The notes under the pieces are model-generated. The model ran no database searches, had not been told where the DNA came from, and saw nothing but the letters and a program-made list of their open reading frames with translations. Shown here one piece after another: positions 19,277 through 28,167 of a stretch of DNA of 47,464 nucleotides (its first letter is position 1; every line of letters starts with the position of its first letter). Both the position numbers and the translations under genes were made by a program. Source of the stretch: Chlamydiota bacterium (GTDB taxonomy: Bacteria; Chlamydiota; Chlamydiia; Chlamydiales; Rhabdochlamydiaceae); the NCBI GenBank assembly GCA_030916885.1, contig JAUPVT010000005.1, positions 1 through 47,464 on the forward strand, written 5' to 3'.

Positions 19277-19303
19277 GGCTGTGTTTTAAAAACACAGCCT
19301 TTT
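19277..19303 (+). terminator. Rho-independent terminator after tRNA-Ser
   Basis: GGCTGTGTTT (19277-19286) and AAACACAGCC (19290-19299) form a perfect 10-base stem with a three-base loop, followed by TTTT. It starts seven bases after the tRNA end. Confidence 0.85.
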
Positions 19304-19345
19304 CTTATATTGCTAAATATCAGATACTGCAAGTTGAGGTTTCGT

Positions 19346-20788
19346 ATGTCAAAGTCATTGCCCAAAATAAAATCAGCTCCTCACTCTAAAGAATCAGAGA
19401 TGATGGTTCTAGGCTCTATGCTAACCAATATTAACAGCCTTAATGTAGCAGCTGATAGCCTTGATGAGGCAGATTTTTATTTCACAGAACACAAAATCAT
19501 TTTTCAAGTCTTAAAAACTGCCTACCGTAACGACAAGCCAGCTGATATCCACTTAATTGCAGAAGAGCTTAAAAGACAGCAAAAACTCTCAGCTGTGGGT
19601 GGAATTGCCCACTTAACAATATTAGCTCAATATGCTGGTAGCTCTGCTTATATTGAAGAGTATGTAGATCTTGTTCGCAGTAAATCCACCTTAAGAAGAA
19701 TGGTCGTAGCTGCACAAGAAGTGGAAAAAGCAGCTTTAAATGAACCAAGTGATGTTAGCGTCTTATTAGATGAAGCCCAGGGGAAGTTTTTTTTAATTAG
19801 CCAATCATCTAGTCCAAGCGCTGGAGTTTCTATTAAAGATTTACTATCAGGTGTGCGTTCTGAAGCGCAGCTCCCCTATCTAAAAGAGCTGCAAGAAAAG
19901 CAAGAAAGATATCAGAAAAAAGGACCCGAAGATTTAGGAATCACAGGCATTCCTTCTCATTTTATAGATTTAGATAAAATGATTAATGGTTTAACCGCTT
20001 CTAATCTGATGATTTTAGCAGCAAGGCCCGCTATGGGGAAAACCGCTCTTGCTTTAAATATGGCAGAAAATGTCGCCTTTAAAACCGGATTGCCTGTTGG
20101 TGTGTTTTCTTTAGAAATGACTGCTGAACAATTATTGCATCGCATGATTTGCAGTCAATCTGAAGTAGCTTCCGATAAGATTCGTACAGGCTCTTTAAAT
20201 GGCACAGAATATCAAAGAATTGTTTCTGCTGTAAATTCTATGATGGAAGCTACTGTTATCATAGATGACCAACCTGGATTAAAAATTACAGACTTAAGAG
20301 CTAGAGCTCGTCGTATGAAAGAGAGCCATAATATTCAGTTTTTAGTCGTTGACTATTTGCAACTCATTACTGGATCTGGTCTTTCTCGCGGTCAAGAAAA
20401 CCGCCAAAATGAAATTTCTGAAATTTCTCGTATGATGAAAACACTTGCACGAGAACTTTCTTTACCCATTCTTTGCTTATCGCAACTCTCTCGCAAGGTA
20501 GAAGAAAGAACAGGGCATAGACCTATGATGAGCGATTTAAGAGAGTCTGGCAGTATTGAACAAGATAGTGATATTGTAATGTTTTTATTGCGCCGTGAAT
20601 ATTATGACCCTTACGATAAGCCTGGCCAAGCAGAGCTAATCGTTGCTAAAAACCGACATGGAGCTATTGGTAATATAAATTTAACTTACCGCAAAGAACT
20701 AGCGCAGTTTGTCAATTATTCCCCCTTAAGAACCGACTCTGACCTCTCAGACAACGCAGAAGCTTTTGCTGCGTTTAACCCAAATTAA
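19346..20788 (+). CDS. dnaB: Replicative DNA helicase DnaB
   Basis: Hexameric helicase at the replication fork. The frame is open from an ATG at 19310, but that start falls almost on the tRNA terminator and adds only MLNIRYCKLRFR. The ATG at 19346 (MSKSLPKIKSAPHSKE) gives the usual N-terminus and a 480-residue protein. The N-terminal primase-interaction domain (SEMMVLGSMLTNINSLN) is followed by the RecA-like domain with Walker A AARPAMGKTALALNMA (K near 232), Walker B VVDYLQLITGSG, and the H4 region SDLRESGSIEQDSD with the arginine-finger segment. No intein is present. In C. trachomatis the equivalent gene, CT497, likewise precedes mnmG and lplA. Confidence 0.96.
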   Translation: MSKSLPKIKSAPHSKESEMMVLGSMLTNINSLNVAADSLDEADFYFTEHKIIFQVLKTAYRNDKPADIHLIAEELKRQQKLSAVGGIAHLTILAQYAGSSAYIEEYVDLVRSKSTLRRMVVAAQEVEKAALNEPSDVSVLLDEAQGKFFLISQSSSPSAGVSIKDLLSGVRSEAQLPYLKELQEKQERYQKKGPEDLGITGIPSHFIDLDKMINGLTASNLMILAARPAMGKTALALNMAENVAFKTGLPVGVFSLEMTAEQLLHRMICSQSEVASDKIRTGSLNGTEYQRIVSAVNSMMEATVIIDDQPGLKITDLRARARRMKESHNIQFLVVDYLQLITGSGLSRGQENRQNEISEISRMMKTLARELSLPILCLSQLSRKVEERTGHRPMMSDLRESGSIEQDSDIVMFLLRREYYDPYDKPGQAELIVAKNRHGAIGNINLTYRKELAQFVNYSPLRTDSDLSDNAEAFAAFNPN

Positions 20789-20922
20789 AAAAGTTTTTTT
20801 AATAACTTTTAAAAAGTCTTTTACAAAAACTTTAACGCTTTACTTTTTTTCACTCTTTGCTGTAAGCTGGGTCTTTATTTTTTAATTAAATTGATTAAAA
20901 AAACGGGAGAAAATCTCTTTTT

Positions 20923-21012
20923 ATGGCATCTGTAAAGAAAAAGCGCCGCGCAAAAATTGCTAAGCACAAAAGAAAAAAAAGAAGACGTCGCGATCGTCAT
21001 AAAAAATCTTAA
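20923..21012 (+). CDS. Tiny basic AURKAIP1/COX24 (mS38-like) domain protein
   Basis: A 29-residue peptide beginning MASVKKKRRAKIAKHKRKKR and ending RRDRHKKS. More than half of its residues are lysine or arginine. It closely resembles the short AURKAIP1/COX24-domain proteins of Bacteroidetes and the Mycobacterium bS22-like peptide, which bind rRNA in the small ribosomal subunit (mitochondrial counterpart mS38). CGGGAGAAAATC precedes the ATG. It is located between dnaB and mnmG, among translation and replication genes. Gene finders often miss it because of its length. The ribosomal role is inferred from family resemblance. Confidence 0.8.
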   Translation: MASVKKKRRAKIAKHKRKKRRRRDRHKKS

Positions 21013-21044
21013 AAGTATCTAAAACTTAAAAGATACCATCAACT

Positions 21045-22871
21045 ATGTGGAAATATCCTGAAGTATTTGATGTAATCGTTATTGGAGCAGGACATGCGGG
21101 TTGTGAAGCTGCTCATGTTTCTGCTTGCATGGGAGTAAAAACTCTTCTTATTACCATGCAACTCGACACGATTGCCAAAATGAGTTGTAATCCAGCTATT
21201 GGAGGTACAGCGAAAGGACACATGGTTCGAGAAATTGATGCATTAGGTGGTATCATGGGAAAGATAGCTGATCAAACAGCTATCCAACGCCGTATGCTCA
21301 ATGCATCTAAAGGGCCTGCAGTTTGGTCTCCAAGAGCTCAATGCGATAGATTTGCTTACGCTTCACTAATGAAGCATCGACTGGAAAAAACTCCCTTCCT
21401 AGAAATTAAACAAGGCAATATTGAAACACTCATTGTTGAAGAAGGTCGCATCTTAGGGGTTACCACTTTAGAAGGGATCGCTTTTTATGGAAAAACCGTA
21501 ATCATCTCTTCTGGAACCTTTATGCGAGGATTGATTCATATTGGTCATACGCAATTTCCAGGAGGAAGAGCCGGTGATAAGTCTTCCATGGGTCTTTCTA
21601 AAACGCTAGAGGAATTTGGTTTTGTATTAGGGCGCCTAAAAACAGGAACTCCTCCTCGCATCAATAAGCGTAGTATTGATTTTTCCCAGCTTGAAGCACA
21701 AACAGGTCATGAGAACGTATATTTTTCTTATGACCCTCCCAAAACATCTGGACTAGCCCAAATTCCTTGTTGGATCACATACACTAACAAAGAAACCAAA
21801 AAGATTGTTCACGACAACCTACATCTATCTCCGATGTATTCTGGAATTATTCAAGGTGTAGGACCTAGGTACTGCCCATCGATTGAAGATAAAATTGTTC
21901 GTTTTGGCGATAAAGAACGTCACCAGATCTTTTTAGAACCAGAAGGATTAGAAACAGAGGAAATCTATGTAAATGGCATCTCTTCCTCTCTTCCTTCTGA
22001 TGTACAAATGAAAATGCTGCACACCATTGCAGGTCTTGAAAAAGCAGAAATTATGCGTCCTGCTTATGCAATTGAGTATGATTTTGTAAGAAGTGGTCAA
22101 CTATATCCCACTTTAGAAACTAAAAAAATTAAAGGGTTATTTTTTGCTGGCCAAATCAACGGAACAACTGGCTATGAAGAAGCTGCAGCACAAGGACTTA
22201 TTGCGGGGATCAACGCAGCTACACAAGTGAAAAATCAGCCTGCATTTATTTTAAAAAGATCAGAAGCCTATATTGGGGTGATGATTGACGAGTTGATTTC
22301 TCAAGAACTCGATGAACCCTATCGTATGTTTACAAGTAGAGCGGAGTATCGCCTTCTTCTAAGACAAGATAACGCTGACCTTCGCTTGCGCGAATATGGA
22401 TACTCTTTGGGTCTGATTAATCAAAAGCAGTATCAGCGCCTCGTTGAGAAAAAAGCAGCTATTAAAAAACAAATCTCTATTCTATCTCAAAACCATCATA
22501 CCATCCAGGGCAAAAGCAGTAGCCTTGCGCAGCTTCTTTGTCGTCCAGAATTTACCTATCAAACCCTCATAGAACAGTTCCCTACTATCGCCATAGATTT
22601 AGGAGCAGAAATCAATTCGCAAGTTGAATTGCAGCTCAAATACGCAGGCTATATTCAAAGGCAATCTCTAGAAGCTGCAAAATCGGAAAAAATCGAACAA
22701 ATCACTATTTCCAAAGAGTTTAATTTCCTAAACATAACAGGCCTCAGCAACGAGGCTAGAGAAAAACTACACCGCGTGCATCCTATTACCCTAGGTCAAG
22801 CCTCTCGAATCTCAGGAGTTTCCGCAGCTGATATTTCCGTTCTTTTAGTCTCCTTAAAAACTAGGCTTTAA
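21045..22871 (+). CDS. mnmG: tRNA uridine 5-carboxymethylaminomethyl modification enzyme MnmG (GidA)
   Basis: With MnmE this FAD enzyme installs the (carboxymethyl)aminomethyl group on the wobble uridine of several tRNAs. The 608-residue protein has the dinucleotide-binding motif [12 protein letters not shown] near the N-terminus, then the GidA signatures [17 protein letters not shown] and a later [18 protein letters not shown]. Two cysteines used in catalysis are expected in this family; CNPAIGG and the segment [14 protein letters not shown] are both present. Length is typical. lplA starts three bases after the stop, so the two are probably one transcript. Confidence 0.97.
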   Translation: MWKYPEVFDVIVIGAGHAGCEAAHVSACMGVKTLLITMQLDTIAKMSCNPAIGGTAKGHMVREIDALGGIMGKIADQTAIQRRMLNASKGPAVWSPRAQCDRFAYASLMKHRLEKTPFLEIKQGNIETLIVEEGRILGVTTLEGIAFYGKTVIISSGTFMRGLIHIGHTQFPGGRAGDKSSMGLSKTLEEFGFVLGRLKTGTPPRINKRSIDFSQLEAQTGHENVYFSYDPPKTSGLAQIPCWITYTNKETKKIVHDNLHLSPMYSGIIQGVGPRYCPSIEDKIVRFGDKERHQIFLEPEGLETEEIYVNGISSSLPSDVQMKMLHTIAGLEKAEIMRPAYAIEYDFVRSGQLYPTLETKKIKGLFFAGQINGTTGYEEAAAQGLIAGINAATQVKNQPAFILKRSEAYIGVMIDELISQELDEPYRMFTSRAEYRLLLRQDNADLRLREYGYSLGLINQKQYQRLVEKKAAIKKQISILSQNHHTIQGKSSSLAQLLCRPEFTYQTLIEQFPTIAIDLGAEINSQVELQLKYAGYIQRQSLEAAKSEKIEQITISKEFNFLNITGLSNEAREKLHRVHPITLGQASRISGVSAADISVLLVSLKTRL

Positions 22872-22874
22872 GAA

Positions 22875-23570
22875 ATGCCTCTTCATCTAATAGAGTTAAA
22901 AAATACCCCTATTTTCGAACAACTGCTCTTAGAAGAGTCTCTTTTAAGAGACCACACAGAAGATTTTTGTCTGATTAATCACGGCTCTTCCGCTGCCATT
23001 GTGCTCGGAATTTCGGGTAAAAAAGAAGAATTGGTCCAAATAGAAAAAGCAGCTTCTTATCATATTCCACTAATTAAGAGATTCAGCGGCGGAGGAACCG
23101 TTGTAGTAGATCATAACACTTTATTTGTCACCTTTATCTTTTCTAAAAAGAGTCATCCTTTTCCCGCCTATCCAGAGCCGATTATGCTTTGGAGTGAAGA
23201 TTTCTACCGCCCTATTTTTGCCCGCTCTGATTTTTGCTTAAAAGAAAATGACTATGTTTTAGCTGATAAAAAATTTGGAGGTAATGCACAATATTTAAAA
23301 AAAGAACGCTGGCTACATCACACCAGCTTTTTATGGGATTACAATCCTAATTATATGGATTGCTTATTACACCCTAAAAAAAGTCCCTGTTATCGCGCTA
23401 ATAGAGTTCATCATGAGTTTATCTGCAAGCTCTCTGACTACTACCCAAATTTACAAACAGTAATTACTGCTATTAAAGAACATTTACACACCCTTTATCC
23501 AGTAATTATTCCTTCTACAGGATCTTTCCTTTCTCAAAATATTTCTAGACGCACAACAAGTTTTCTATAA
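22875..23570 (+). CDS. lplA: Lipoate-protein ligase A family protein
   Basis: Attaches lipoate (or octanoate) to lipoyl domains of 2-oxoacid dehydrogenases and the glycine cleavage system. Conserved blocks are RFSGGGTVVVDH (residues 69-80) and DKKFGGNAQY (131-140), whose lysine contacts the lipoyl-adenylate. At 231 residues it has the catalytic domain but lacks the large accessory C-terminal domain of E. coli LplA, as in other chlamydial members. It follows mnmG closely. Scavenging of host lipoate is a reasonable inference for an intracellular bacterium. Confidence 0.88.
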   Translation: MPLHLIELKNTPIFEQLLLEESLLRDHTEDFCLINHGSSAAIVLGISGKKEELVQIEKAASYHIPLIKRFSGGGTVVVDHNTLFVTFIFSKKSHPFPAYPEPIMLWSEDFYRPIFARSDFCLKENDYVLADKKFGGNAQYLKKERWLHHTSFLWDYNPNYMDCLLHPKKSPCYRANRVHHEFICKLSDYYPNLQTVITAIKEHLHTLYPVIIPSTGSFLSQNISRRTTSFL

Positions 23571-23787
23571 CAGAAAAATTACTTAACTTCTCTCTTTTAA
23601 AGACCCTTAGGGGAAAATCATTTTTTAGAGCACACGCAAAGCACACATATACTTTTTTATTTGCAAATAAGTCTAATTAAAATTTAGTATACCTTTATCA
23701 TTTGAAAGATAAATCTTTATGAAGAGCAAACGAAATATGCTCCGTAAATTATAAGATATTTTTCAAATTCTCAAGTAGAGGTATTAT

Positions 23788-24288
23788 ATGAAATGTGAAG
23801 TCAATGAAAGTATGACCAGGCTAAATTTGTTAGCAAATATGCAACCTGTTGTTTTAGATAAAGTAAGTATGGAAAACACAAGAATCATTGTTTTAAGTGC
23901 AATGGAATTTAATGCAAAATTCAGTGTTTTAGATGTAGCAGTAGATAGGAAACTTATTGCTTTACTTGAAATAACATCTAAAGTCAGAGATTTCTTTTTA
24001 GAAAAAAACCCCATAATAGGAAACAGAAGGTCACTTAAAACAAATCCCCTTAATTTTGCTGCTGAACATTTAATAGGTAAGGAGGAATTAGCTCCTTATT
24101 TTACAGCTGATAACACTAAATATTCTCCTGCAGCAGCAGCATTAGCTATTGTAACTCTATTCTTAATCACAAAATCTGGAAGAGATCCTGAAGATTTTCA
24201 GCTTCCAATAGATCCAGAAAATACTCCAACATCAGAGTTAGATGTAAACCAATTGTTAGACATGAGACAAAACATTCTTAATAAATAA
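23788..24288 (+). CDS. Unknown protein with an internal hydrophobic segment
   Basis: A 166-residue protein with no family I recognise. TAGAGG lies a suitable distance before the ATG at 23788. There is no signal peptide. The first 60 residues alternate in a strand-like way (RIIVLSAMEFNAKFSVLDVAVDRK). A hydrophobic alanine-rich segment near residues 112-131 (YSPAAAALAIVTLFLITKSG) could be a membrane helix. The tail is acidic and proline-rich. A hairpin (24305-24328) separates it from the SdpA-like gene downstream. Chlamydia-specific secreted protein is one possibility; toxin-like precursor for the following pair is another, and neither is proven. Confidence 0.6.
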   Translation: MKCEVNESMTRLNLLANMQPVVLDKVSMENTRIIVLSAMEFNAKFSVLDVAVDRKLIALLEITSKVRDFFLEKNPIIGNRRSLKTNPLNFAAEHLIGKEELAPYFTADNTKYSPAAAALAIVTLFLITKSGRDPEDFQLPIDPENTPTSELDVNQLLDMRQNILNK

Positions 24289-24304
24289 AAACCTAAACCA
24301 AATG

Positions 24305-24328
24305 ATATCCCCCTTAGATGGGGGGTAT
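24305..24328 (+). terminator. Hairpin between the 23788 gene and the SdpA-like gene
   Basis: ATATCCCCC (24305-24313) pairs with GGGGGGTAT (24320-24328) with one G-T pair and a six-base loop. Only three Ts follow, so termination is probably partial; the hairpin could instead act as an attenuator or mRNA stabiliser. Confidence 0.5.
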
Positions 24329-24349
24329 TTAAAATGAGAAGGATTCTTA

Positions 24350-24853
24350 ATGATTTTATTTATCAAAGGTATTTTTTGTTTTATTCTTCTATTAAGTTTT
24401 TTAAGAGGGATTAAAAAACTAGATTTCATATGGAACCGTTTCCCTATGTGTACGCAGCTTATTCCTGGATGGAGCTTTTTCGCTCCTACTCCCAATACAT
24501 TTGATTATCATTTATTATATCGAGAGATTAACAACCAGCAAGTAGAAGAATGGCAAGACCTATATACCCTGGAAGAAAAGCGCTCTATTTATTCTTTCCT
24601 CTGGAATCCAGAGCACAGATTTACTAAAGCTTTTGTAGATCTTGCAGTAGACCTTATTAACTTCAGTCACACAGCAAAAGACAAAAGACAAGTATATATT
24701 AGTCTCTCTTATCTACAAATCTTAAATTACGTGGATTCTCTAAACCACAAGCCCTTTTCTGAAAAAGTGCAATTTCTCATTCTAACCAATTCTAGGGCAC
24801 ATGATTATAAAGTTATGTTTCTATCCGATGTGCATCCTATAAGCAAAAGGTAA
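24350..24853 (+). CDS. SdpA-like membrane-anchored partner of an HTTM protein
   Basis: A 167-residue protein with one N-terminal membrane helix (residues 2-20) followed by an extracytoplasmic domain. CTQLIPGWSFFAPTPNTFDY resembles the W-x-F-F-x-P-x-P segment of SdpA-type proteins and other small partners of HTTM membrane proteins. AGAAGGA precedes the ATG at 24350. The HTTM-like gene starts three bases after its stop, so the two are translated together. In Bacillus, SdpA with SdpB is needed to mature a secreted toxin peptide; whether this pair does anything similar is unknown. The assignment rests on topology, one motif and the neighbouring gene. Confidence 0.5.
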   Translation: MILFIKGIFCFILLLSFLRGIKKLDFIWNRFPMCTQLIPGWSFFAPTPNTFDYHLLYREINNQQVEEWQDLYTLEEKRSIYSFLWNPEHRFTKAFVDLAVDLINFSHTAKDKRQVYISLSYLQILNYVDSLNHKPFSEKVQFLILTNSRAHDYKVMFLSDVHPISKR

Positions 24854-24856
24854 CCT

Positions 24857-25687
24857 ATGAATCCTTATTTAGCGTTTAAAAATATTGCTTTTACTTATCA
24901 AGTTACTTTATGTATTTTATCGATGGGTTTATTCATCGCAGCTTTGGAAGATCTGAAAAGTTGGTCTATTTTTAAGCCAACAGGTCTACTTAGTTGGAAG
25001 GTAGCAAAACTCAGCTTCAAATGGCGCCAAAAAGACTTAAGACAAAGATTCTTTAATCTAGTGCTACAAGATGATGTTTTCAAGTGTTCTATCTATTTAA
25101 GAGCCTTTTCTTCTCTCTTATTATTCATAATTTCTTTATTAAATATTATCTCTCCTACTCTGATTTGCTCTGTCTTTTTTTTGAACTTATTAATGAATTT
25201 TAGAACCCCTTACGGTTTAGATGGGTCTTATCAAATGACTCTAGTGATTTTATTTGCTCTATCCCTAGGGAGCTTATTTGGGGTTGATTCTCCCGTTTCA
25301 AGCATGTGTTTATTGTTTATAGCAGGAGAGCTTCTCACCTCTTATTTCATAGCTGGATTTAATAAACTCATCTCTCCTATGTGGCGCACATCATCTGCTC
25401 TAAATGGAATTTTTAGTACAAGAAACTATGGTCATGGTTTCTTTTTTCAACTAATCACCCGCACGCAACTGCTGACTACTTTTTTAAGTTGGTTTGTATT
25501 CTTATTTGAAATGCTATTTTTTACAGTGCTCTTTTTTCATCCTATGTATACAATTCTATTCTTTACCATTGGACTTCTCTTTCATGTATTCAATGCAATC
25601 TTTATGGGATTGAATAACTTCTTATTTACTTTTTCTGCCGCTTATCCTGCTCTTTTTTATTGCGTCAATTACATCCATGGAATCTAG
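24857..25687 (+). CDS. HTTM-domain (SdpB/gamma-carboxylase-like) multi-pass membrane protein
   Basis: A 276-residue protein with about six or seven membrane helices. The central segment YFIAGFNKLISPMWRTSSAL matches the conserved YxxAGxxKLxxxxWxxGxAL block of the HTTM fold, which is shared by SdpB, vitamin K-dependent gamma-carboxylase and many bacterial membrane proteins. RTPYGLDGSYQMTLVI upstream fits the conserved loop that carries functional residues. It follows its small partner by three bases. Its 3' end overlaps by 23 bases the 3' end of a convergent M23 peptidase gene. Substrate unknown. The HTTM call is fairly good; a carboxylase activity cannot be claimed. Confidence 0.6.
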   Translation: MNPYLAFKNIAFTYQVTLCILSMGLFIAALEDLKSWSIFKPTGLLSWKVAKLSFKWRQKDLRQRFFNLVLQDDVFKCSIYLRAFSSLLLFIISLLNIISPTLICSVFFLNLLMNFRTPYGLDGSYQMTLVILFALSLGSLFGVDSPVSSMCLLFIAGELLTSYFIAGFNKLISPMWRTSSALNGIFSTRNYGHGFFFQLITRTQLLTTFLSWFVFLFEMLFFTVLFFHPMYTILFFTIGLLFHVFNAIFMGLNNFLFTFSAAYPALFYCVNYIHGI

Positions 25688-26606
25688 CAAGATCATTACG
25701 AACAAAAAATCTCTGGTCGAAGGTTATAGGAACCCCTTCCCCCTTAAATAGAAGATCTCCTGTATGATTTAATACTGCATGAATATGTAGATGGGGCTCT
25801 GATGTATGACCTGAATTTCCCACTCTTCCAATAGGTTGGCCTTTTTTAACCATATCTCCCTTTTTAACCAGAAGAGACCCCTTCATCAAATGTGCTAAAA
25901 AGATAATAATTTCGCTCTCACTTTTATGAATCGCTAAGTAATTTCCTGCTGGATTTTTGACATCCATGATCATAGGCTCAAGGTCTTCACACTGATCAAG
26001 CAATTCTACAATAGTTCCATCACAAGGACTATAAATGGTAGAACCAAAAATACAAAAATCGTTTAAATCTTTTGGATACCATTTATTGGCTCTAAGCCCC
26101 AGTGCATTAATTCTAAGGATGTCTATTGCGTATTTTTGAGCAGGAACGCTGTAGTGGTGATTCACTGCTTCATTTGTACCCCCATGAGCCATGTAGAAGT
26201 TTCCGTCTTTAAGAGGAAAGGACAATTCAACAGGGTTTGAATAATTAGATCCATTTAAATTCAAAAAAATCCTATAAGAAAAAAAACAAATAAGAGATAA
26301 ATAAACAAAACTAAATAAAATACTTTTAAGAGATAATTTATAAAAAAAATCTTTTTCTATATTAAATGAAGATTTAATTAAAACAATGACCAACAAAAGC
26401 ATCAAAAAATACCGAACAAAATATCCACAGTAAATGGGCCATAGACCAATTAAAAATAGATCAAATATGTACAAACCAGCTAAAGCAGCTTGCAATATCC
26501 ATTTTCCCAAACTTGTCGTATGATTGAACCACATCTGAATGAGAAAAAAACAAGGAAGCGCCACATATAATAGAAAAGGAAGAACTCTATATAATAAAAC
26601 ATGCAT
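25665..26606 (-). CDS. Multi-pass membrane M23 family metallopeptidase
   Basis: A 313-residue protein with four or five N-terminal membrane helices (residues 5-125) and a C-terminal M23/LytM peptidase domain outside the membrane. The zinc-site pattern is complete: H in VNHHYSVPAQ with D in KYAIDI, then FLAHLMKGSLLVKKGDMVKKG, and the signature EPHLHIHAV. GRVGNSGHTSEPHLH is very close to the family consensus. Such enzymes cut peptide cross-links of peptidoglycan or glycine-rich peptides. AGAGGG lies upstream of the ATG at 26606. It converges on, and overlaps, the HTTM gene. With near-absent peptidoglycan in chlamydiae, the substrate may be a protein or division-ring peptidoglycan. Confidence 0.85.
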   Translation of the reverse strand: MHVLLYRVLPFLLYVALPCFFLIQMWFNHTTSLGKWILQAALAGLYIFDLFLIGLWPIYCGYFVRYFLMLLLVIVLIKSSFNIEKDFFYKLSLKSILFSFVYLSLICFFSYRIFLNLNGSNYSNPVELSFPLKDGNFYMAHGGTNEAVNHHYSVPAQKYAIDILRINALGLRANKWYPKDLNDFCIFGSTIYSPCDGTIVELLDQCEDLEPMIMDVKNPAGNYLAIHKSESEIIIFLAHLMKGSLLVKKGDMVKKGQPIGRVGNSGHTSEPHLHIHAVLNHTGDLLFKGEGVPITFDQRFFVRNDLARFHGCN

Positions 26607-26849
26607 CTGATAGAACCCTCTTAAATTTTTCCTGTAAATTATGACCTATGATTTTTTTGTAAAATATAAAAGATACTAGAGTTTATAAATTAAAGTCTGA
26701 GCTGTTTCTTTTCAACCTGCTAAATCCATATCGGTTTTTTCTAAGCTTAAACGAGATATTAAAAATACTATTTGCAAGAAATAACAGCCAGCCATCTTTT
26801 AAATTTTCTATATTTTAAATCAAAAAACTCCTTAAAAAAAATAAGACAT

Positions 26850-26881
26850 TTGTTGCTAATAATTATTTTTTTTAGCAACAA
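26850..26881. repeat. Inverted repeat (hairpin) upstream of a decayed gene
   Basis: TTGTTGCTA (26850-26858) and TAGCAACAA (26873-26881) form a perfect 9-base stem with a 14-base AT-rich loop. It lies 36 bases before a start codon and could be an operator or leader hairpin. The remainder of 26607-26916 is AT-rich with no other structure seen. Confidence 0.5.
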
Positions 26882-26916
26882 TTGCTGAGCACTAAAAGCA
26901 CATCAAAGGAGCTCTT

Positions 26917-27706
26917 ATGGCTATACAACTTTTACATTATGCAAACGTTTAGTCTCCTAGATATGACGATGATATTTTGAATCTCAACTTGTTAAACTGT
27001 AATAATCAACTAAACGCTATCGAGCAAATCGATATAGAAGCAGAACAAGAATTAGCAGAAATTGAAGCAGAGGCTCAAAAAAGAAAAGCTGCTGTTGAGA
27101 ATAGAAGAAACGCAAGAATAACACGTATAAATCTACTACGAGAAAATGCCATTTTTATTCAAACCGGTTCTCATAAAAATATCTATCCAACCCCAGAAGA
27201 ATTTATTGATCTTATTGAAAGACAGGTAGGGGGTAATCAGTTTTATCAAAGATCCAGAAATTTCGGGACCAGCAGTTAAAACAGCTTTTACAATGATCAC
27301 AGTAGCCTCCTATCCATAGATAGTCCCTCGTATGAAAGAAAAGGGCATTCAATTAATAGAAAATTATCTACGACAAGTTCCTGCAATAGGATCTATTCTA
27401 AGTACTACTTTAATTAATGGGCTAAATATTATAAATCTTCCAAATACTATTGCCCAATTGGCTTGGGACCCCACAAAATATTTAGAACAAGATTATGAAA
27501 TGGGAGATGAATATTCTCCTGATATTCCTCTTTTCAATGAAGATGGGACTCCAAAAATGGTGGAAACTTCTCAACGCGAAAGCACTAAATTTGTGGGCAA
27601 AGTTGTTATAATTGGTATAGCCTTAAAGTACGGGCCTTCTTTAATAGCAAAATTAATAGACCCGATAAATGAACTAAGAACAGCTCATTTTTTAAACCAA
27701 GATTGA
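26917..27706 (+). pseudogene. Unknown coiled-coil/membrane protein gene broken by two nonsense codons and a frameshift
   Basis: A strong AAAGGAGCTCTT ribosome-binding site precedes the ATG at 26917, but codon 12 is TAG (26950-26952). The frame reopens and encodes a charged coiled coil (EAEQELAEIEAEAQKRKA) to 27279. Near 27240 the coding pattern shifts by one base into FIKDPEISGPAVKTAFTM. It meets a second in-frame TAG at 27317-27319 and continues as IVPRMKEKGIQLIENYLRQV to 27706. The C-terminal part has a hydrophobic segment (GKVVIIGIALKYGPSLIAKL). I read this as one gene of about 260 codons decaying in place. Family unknown; coiled coil plus hydrophobic segment would suit a secreted or inclusion-membrane protein. 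Confidence 0.6.
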
Positions 27707-27777
27707 ACAAGAACTTTCTTTTCCTATTATTTTAAATCGAAAGTAAGGAAGTTAAGGGAAATAGAAGCCCAATATAA

Positions 27778-28167
27778 TATATCAGTCATTTAGCAGATCT
27801 CCATTTAGAACCAGACTTAAAAAAAACATGCGATAAAAAAAAATGGGATCAAGCTATTCTTGCTCTTAAACACAAAAATCTAATAGGGAAATTTCAATGC
27901 TCTCATTATAAGGAGTGCTTTTATCCAGTTCATGAGATTTATGCTGGTAAAACCGATATATCCTCTGTGATTGCACTCAAAGACCTTCAAGTAGAAAAGC
28001 TACAAAATATCGATTACCAAGCGGTATTGCACCTACTGCATTATATCTATACTAGCGATGAGGATGTTCCTTTAAATCTTTGTTCTGATGTGAATCTTTT
28101 AGCGGATAACTATTCAGAGCCTGATTTAAAAAAAGCATGTGATCAAAAAATCTTGCCTAACTTGTAG
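27778..28167 (+). pseudogene. Relic of a tandem BTB/POZ-domain protein
   Basis: The frame is open from 27778 to 28167 without a start codon. It ends with HLLHYIYTSDEDVPLN...LLADNYSEPDLKKACDQKIL, the second half of a BTB/POZ domain, a eukaryote-type protein-interaction fold that recruits Cullin-3 ubiquitin ligases. The stretch LADLHLEPDLKKTCDKK at the 5' end repeats the same block (LADNYSEPDLKKACDQK) about 290 bases earlier, so the ancestor had at least two BTB domains. FQCSHYKECFYPVHEIY lies between them. The first domain lacks its N-terminal half. Environmental chlamydiae carry families of BTB proteins thought to be injected effectors. Confidence 0.7.

Noticed and set aside
19198-19389. 63-residue ORF over the tRNA
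   Set aside because: It is a chance reading frame through tRNA-Ser, its terminator and the start of dnaB.
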